Positions 62,581 through 64,000 of a stretch of 64,000 bases of DNA are shown here, piece after piece (positions within the stretch are counted from its first letter, which is position 1; each line of letters starts with the position of its first letter). A program made the position numbers and the translations under genes. The stretch covers positions 62,001 to 126,000 of the forward strand of contig KV748180.1 of NCBI GenBank assembly GCA_001692895.1, read 5' to 3'. A model generated the notes under the pieces. It was not told where the DNA came from. It did not search any database and saw nothing but the letters and a program-made list of their open reading frames with translations. The stretch is from Cenococcum geophilum 1.58. Taxonomy: Eukaryota; Ascomycota; Dothideomycetes; Gloniales; Gloniaceae.

Positions 62581-63060
62581 GGGGGCCCTTTTTTAATAGA
62601 TCTTAGTAATATTAGAGCTTTATAAGATTTTTAATTTTTGGTGTTAGAGAACGTAATTAATTACCTTCTACTTAATTAGCTTCTACTACTTATAGGCTAT
62701 ATCTATAACGCGGAAAAGCCTTTAAATATACTTACTAATCGCAGCGTAATCTGGTTTAGATGGAATTTAATAATATTATGGTGGTTAGGGGGGTGGTAAA
62801 ATTTAATCTCTAGAGCCTTGTAAAATCTTGTTAGAAAATTAAGATCTTATATTTTTATTCTAAATATGCCCCACTAGATGATTAATTGTAATATTAAGGA
62901 TATATTACTACTTATTTTACACCTAAAATTAATTAAATTATATATTCACCATTATTTGCAACCATCTACTACACCATATTTTCTAAATCTGCTCGTAGAA
63001 ACGGCTAAAAAGCTCTACTAAAAGGCGTTATATAGCTTTAAAAGTTCAATATAATATTAA
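62581..63060. other. Ginger-like element, 3' untranslated region
   Basis: AT-rich non-coding sequence between the transposase end and the right TIR. No other ends or frames were found. Confidence 0.5.
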
Positions 63061-63200
63061 ATCTTTTCCGGAATGAAGCAATTGTTCTGGAATCAAGACA
63101 ATAAAACCGATACACGATTTGTTCCTCTTTGAAGACGATCTGTTCCGGTATGAAGCAGAAATAATCCGGAACGAGCCGTGTGCCGGTATGAGGCAGAACA
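63061..63200. repeat. Ginger-like right TIR
   Basis: 140 bp, the less mutated copy, ending GGCAGAACA and followed by CATA (63201-63204). It contains three related TTCCGGWATGARGCA words that suggest subterminal binding sites. Confidence 0.88.
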
Positions 63201-63205
63201 CATAT

Positions 63206-63511
63206 CTATGAGCCCGAAGCCAAAATTAAGCGATCAGCTCCACCAAAAAACGATTTGATCGTCGTCTACTTGGTGTTTTGGAGTCGTTGCCATTGGATTC
63301 AACGCTCGTGCCTTAATAGAGTTATAATAACCTCTCTCTCACCATCCTTCTGTTGCTCCTCATATAGACGAAACTTTTGCAAGGCCTCTATTACCTTATT
63401 AAGTTTAATTCGAGGTTGTTGGGATTCCTCCTCATCTGTTTCTGCATCGCGATCTAGCCCGGCGTAGAGCTCCGCTACATGCTTAATAAGATCTTTAGTA
63501 GAGTCCACCAC
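63206..63511 (-). pseudogene. Pogo-like transposase C-terminal fragment
   Basis: On -: ELYAGLDRDAETDEEE, then IKLNKVIEALQKFRLYEEQQ, then REVIITLLRHER, a stop (63,299-63,301), and after a second stop TTIKSFFGG. The same text closes fungal pogo/Tigger/jerky-type DDE_1 transposases, where (Q)TTIxxFF is a PCNA-binding PIP box; here its glutamine codon is the TAG stop. No catalytic region is present, so this is a deletion remnant belonging to the shell element 14,499-63,894. Confidence 0.65.
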
Positions 63512-63867
63512 ATCTTCGCCCGGAAGGTAAATGAAATTTGAATATTTATAAGCTCACGGATCCTTCTGGCAGCACGTAGTTATTCAGCCATATATTTTAA
63601 GATCTAGGCATAATAAATAAGATAGAATTAAGTATGGAGAGTAAGATCTAAGTATCATTCTAGTAGATTTTAATCGTTGTGTAATGAAGATTAATGGCTG
63701 AACTTACGGTGAGGAAAGGCCAAATCTGACGAATTAAAAACTCCTTATACCGATTCTGGTGGGGCCACCTCTACGATATCGTCAAATGTCAGAATATCGT
63801 AATATTACACCAAAAAAGGCTTGATCAAGGGGTGTAGATCGTAATATAGAGTAGATCGTTATAACAC
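63512..63867. other. Pogo-like derivative, non-coding part
   Basis: AT-rich sequence upstream of the transposase remnant. Subterminal repeats GATCGTWATATWGAGTAGATCG lie close to the right TIR. No gene. Confidence 0.45.
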
Positions 63868-63894
63868 CGTTATCGTTATAAGGGGTTTTTACTG

Positions 63895-64000
63895 TAGGAC
63901 GAATTGGTAGAGTGTGGCGCGCACTTGCTGCTAAGCCGTGGCTCGATTAACTTCGTAGCCACGACTCGAAGGACGGGGTGGAAGCAGTGGGGCTATGCCA
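63895..64000. other. Right flank of the nest
   Basis: About 100 bases of ordinary composition beginning at the TA duplication. Too short to assign. Confidence 0.4.

Larger units (their letters stand above)
14626..63200 (+). mobile_element. Ginger-like DNA transposon with retroviral-type integrase
   Basis: Ends are inverted repeats of about 140 bp starting TGTTCTGCC, flanked by the exact 4-bp duplication CATA (14622-14625, 63201-63204). Inside, after removing Gypsy-A1 and A2 with their duplications, about 4.3 kb remains in three pieces: 14626-15320, 31690-33404 and 61309-63200. These encode one degraded protein with an H2C2 zinc domain, a D,D,E integrase core and a C-terminal cysteine-rich tail. 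An integrase-type transposase with TIRs, 4-bp duplications and no LTRs or reverse transcriptase defines Ginger elements. The reading is heavily stop-ridden (RIP). Confidence 0.82.
14499..63894 (-). mobile_element. Pogo-like derivative, outermost shell of the nest
   Basis: Terminal inverted repeats CMGTAAAAACYCYTTATAAC (left from 14499; right copy, reversed, ending 63894) are flanked by TA dinucleotides at 14497-14498 and 63895-63896, as for Tc1/mariner-pogo elements. Once the Ginger-like insert is removed only about 820 bp remain, holding just the transposase C-terminus. It is therefore an internally deleted, non-autonomous copy. The TIRs are short and a TA duplication is weak evidence alone; the pogo-type C-terminal coding piece inside supports the call. 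Confidence 0.65.

Noticed and set aside
14626-63200. A giant cargo transposon such as a Starship
   Set aside because: The two ends first suggested one large mobile unit, but there are no cargo genes or tyrosine-recombinase captain; the length comes entirely from nested retrotransposons.

Overview
The window looks like nuclear DNA of a filamentous ascomycete (Pezizomycotina). The evidence is short 48-72 nt introns with GTRNGT-like donors and CTAAY branch sites, a SesA-type NLR gene, a fungal Hsp70-like ATPase, and transposable elements with the signature of repeat-induced point mutation (RIP): AT-rich, transition-dominated, CAG/TGG codons turned to TAG/TGA/TAA. Scattered Ns mark unresolved bases in the mutated repeats. 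There are two compartments: a gene island (about 0.9-14.5 kb, itself cut by one DNA transposon) and a roughly 49 kb nest of transposons inside transposons (14.5-63.9 kb).

Gene island. A decayed Hsp70-like gene (1078-2636, -) lies divergent from a decayed gene of an unrecognised fungal family (3159-5251, +). A small putatively secreted protein gene (-) is split in two by a Mutator-like element (6036-10340). Its halves, 10414-10341 and 6026-5725, stay in frame across the 9-bp target duplication, which supports both the gene and the insertion event. The Mutator element carries a hAT-like MITE. Next is the only gene with an intact reading frame, a 748-residue SesA/NB-ARC/TPR NLR (11553-13871, +) whose TPR units are near-identical 126-bp repeats.

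Nested block. I resolved it by finding a target-site duplication for every element. A short pogo-like derivative (14499-63894, TA) was hit by a Ginger-like DNA transposon with a retroviral-type integrase (14626-63200, TSD CATA). That element took two copies of one chromodomain-type Ty3/Gypsy element, Gypsy-A1 (15321-31689, -, TSD TCCGC) and Gypsy-A2 (33405-61303, +, TSD GCCTC). A1 carries Copia-B1 (16840-25253, GTTAT), which carries LINE-1 (21829-24271, 15-bp TSD). A2 carries Copia-B2 (36639-42467, GTATA), Copia-C (43687-49956, CTTAT), LINE-2 (52065-53075, TAGTATAT) and Gypsy-D (53261-60075, imperfect GAGCY). Removing the inserts leaves 7,950 bp for A1 and 7,951 bp for A2, a strong internal check on the boundaries.

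No element here has an intact transposase or polyprotein. The overall picture is an accessory, RIP-silenced region in which an NLR survives among broken neighbours. Element letters are labels used only in this annotation; I could not compare with any database.
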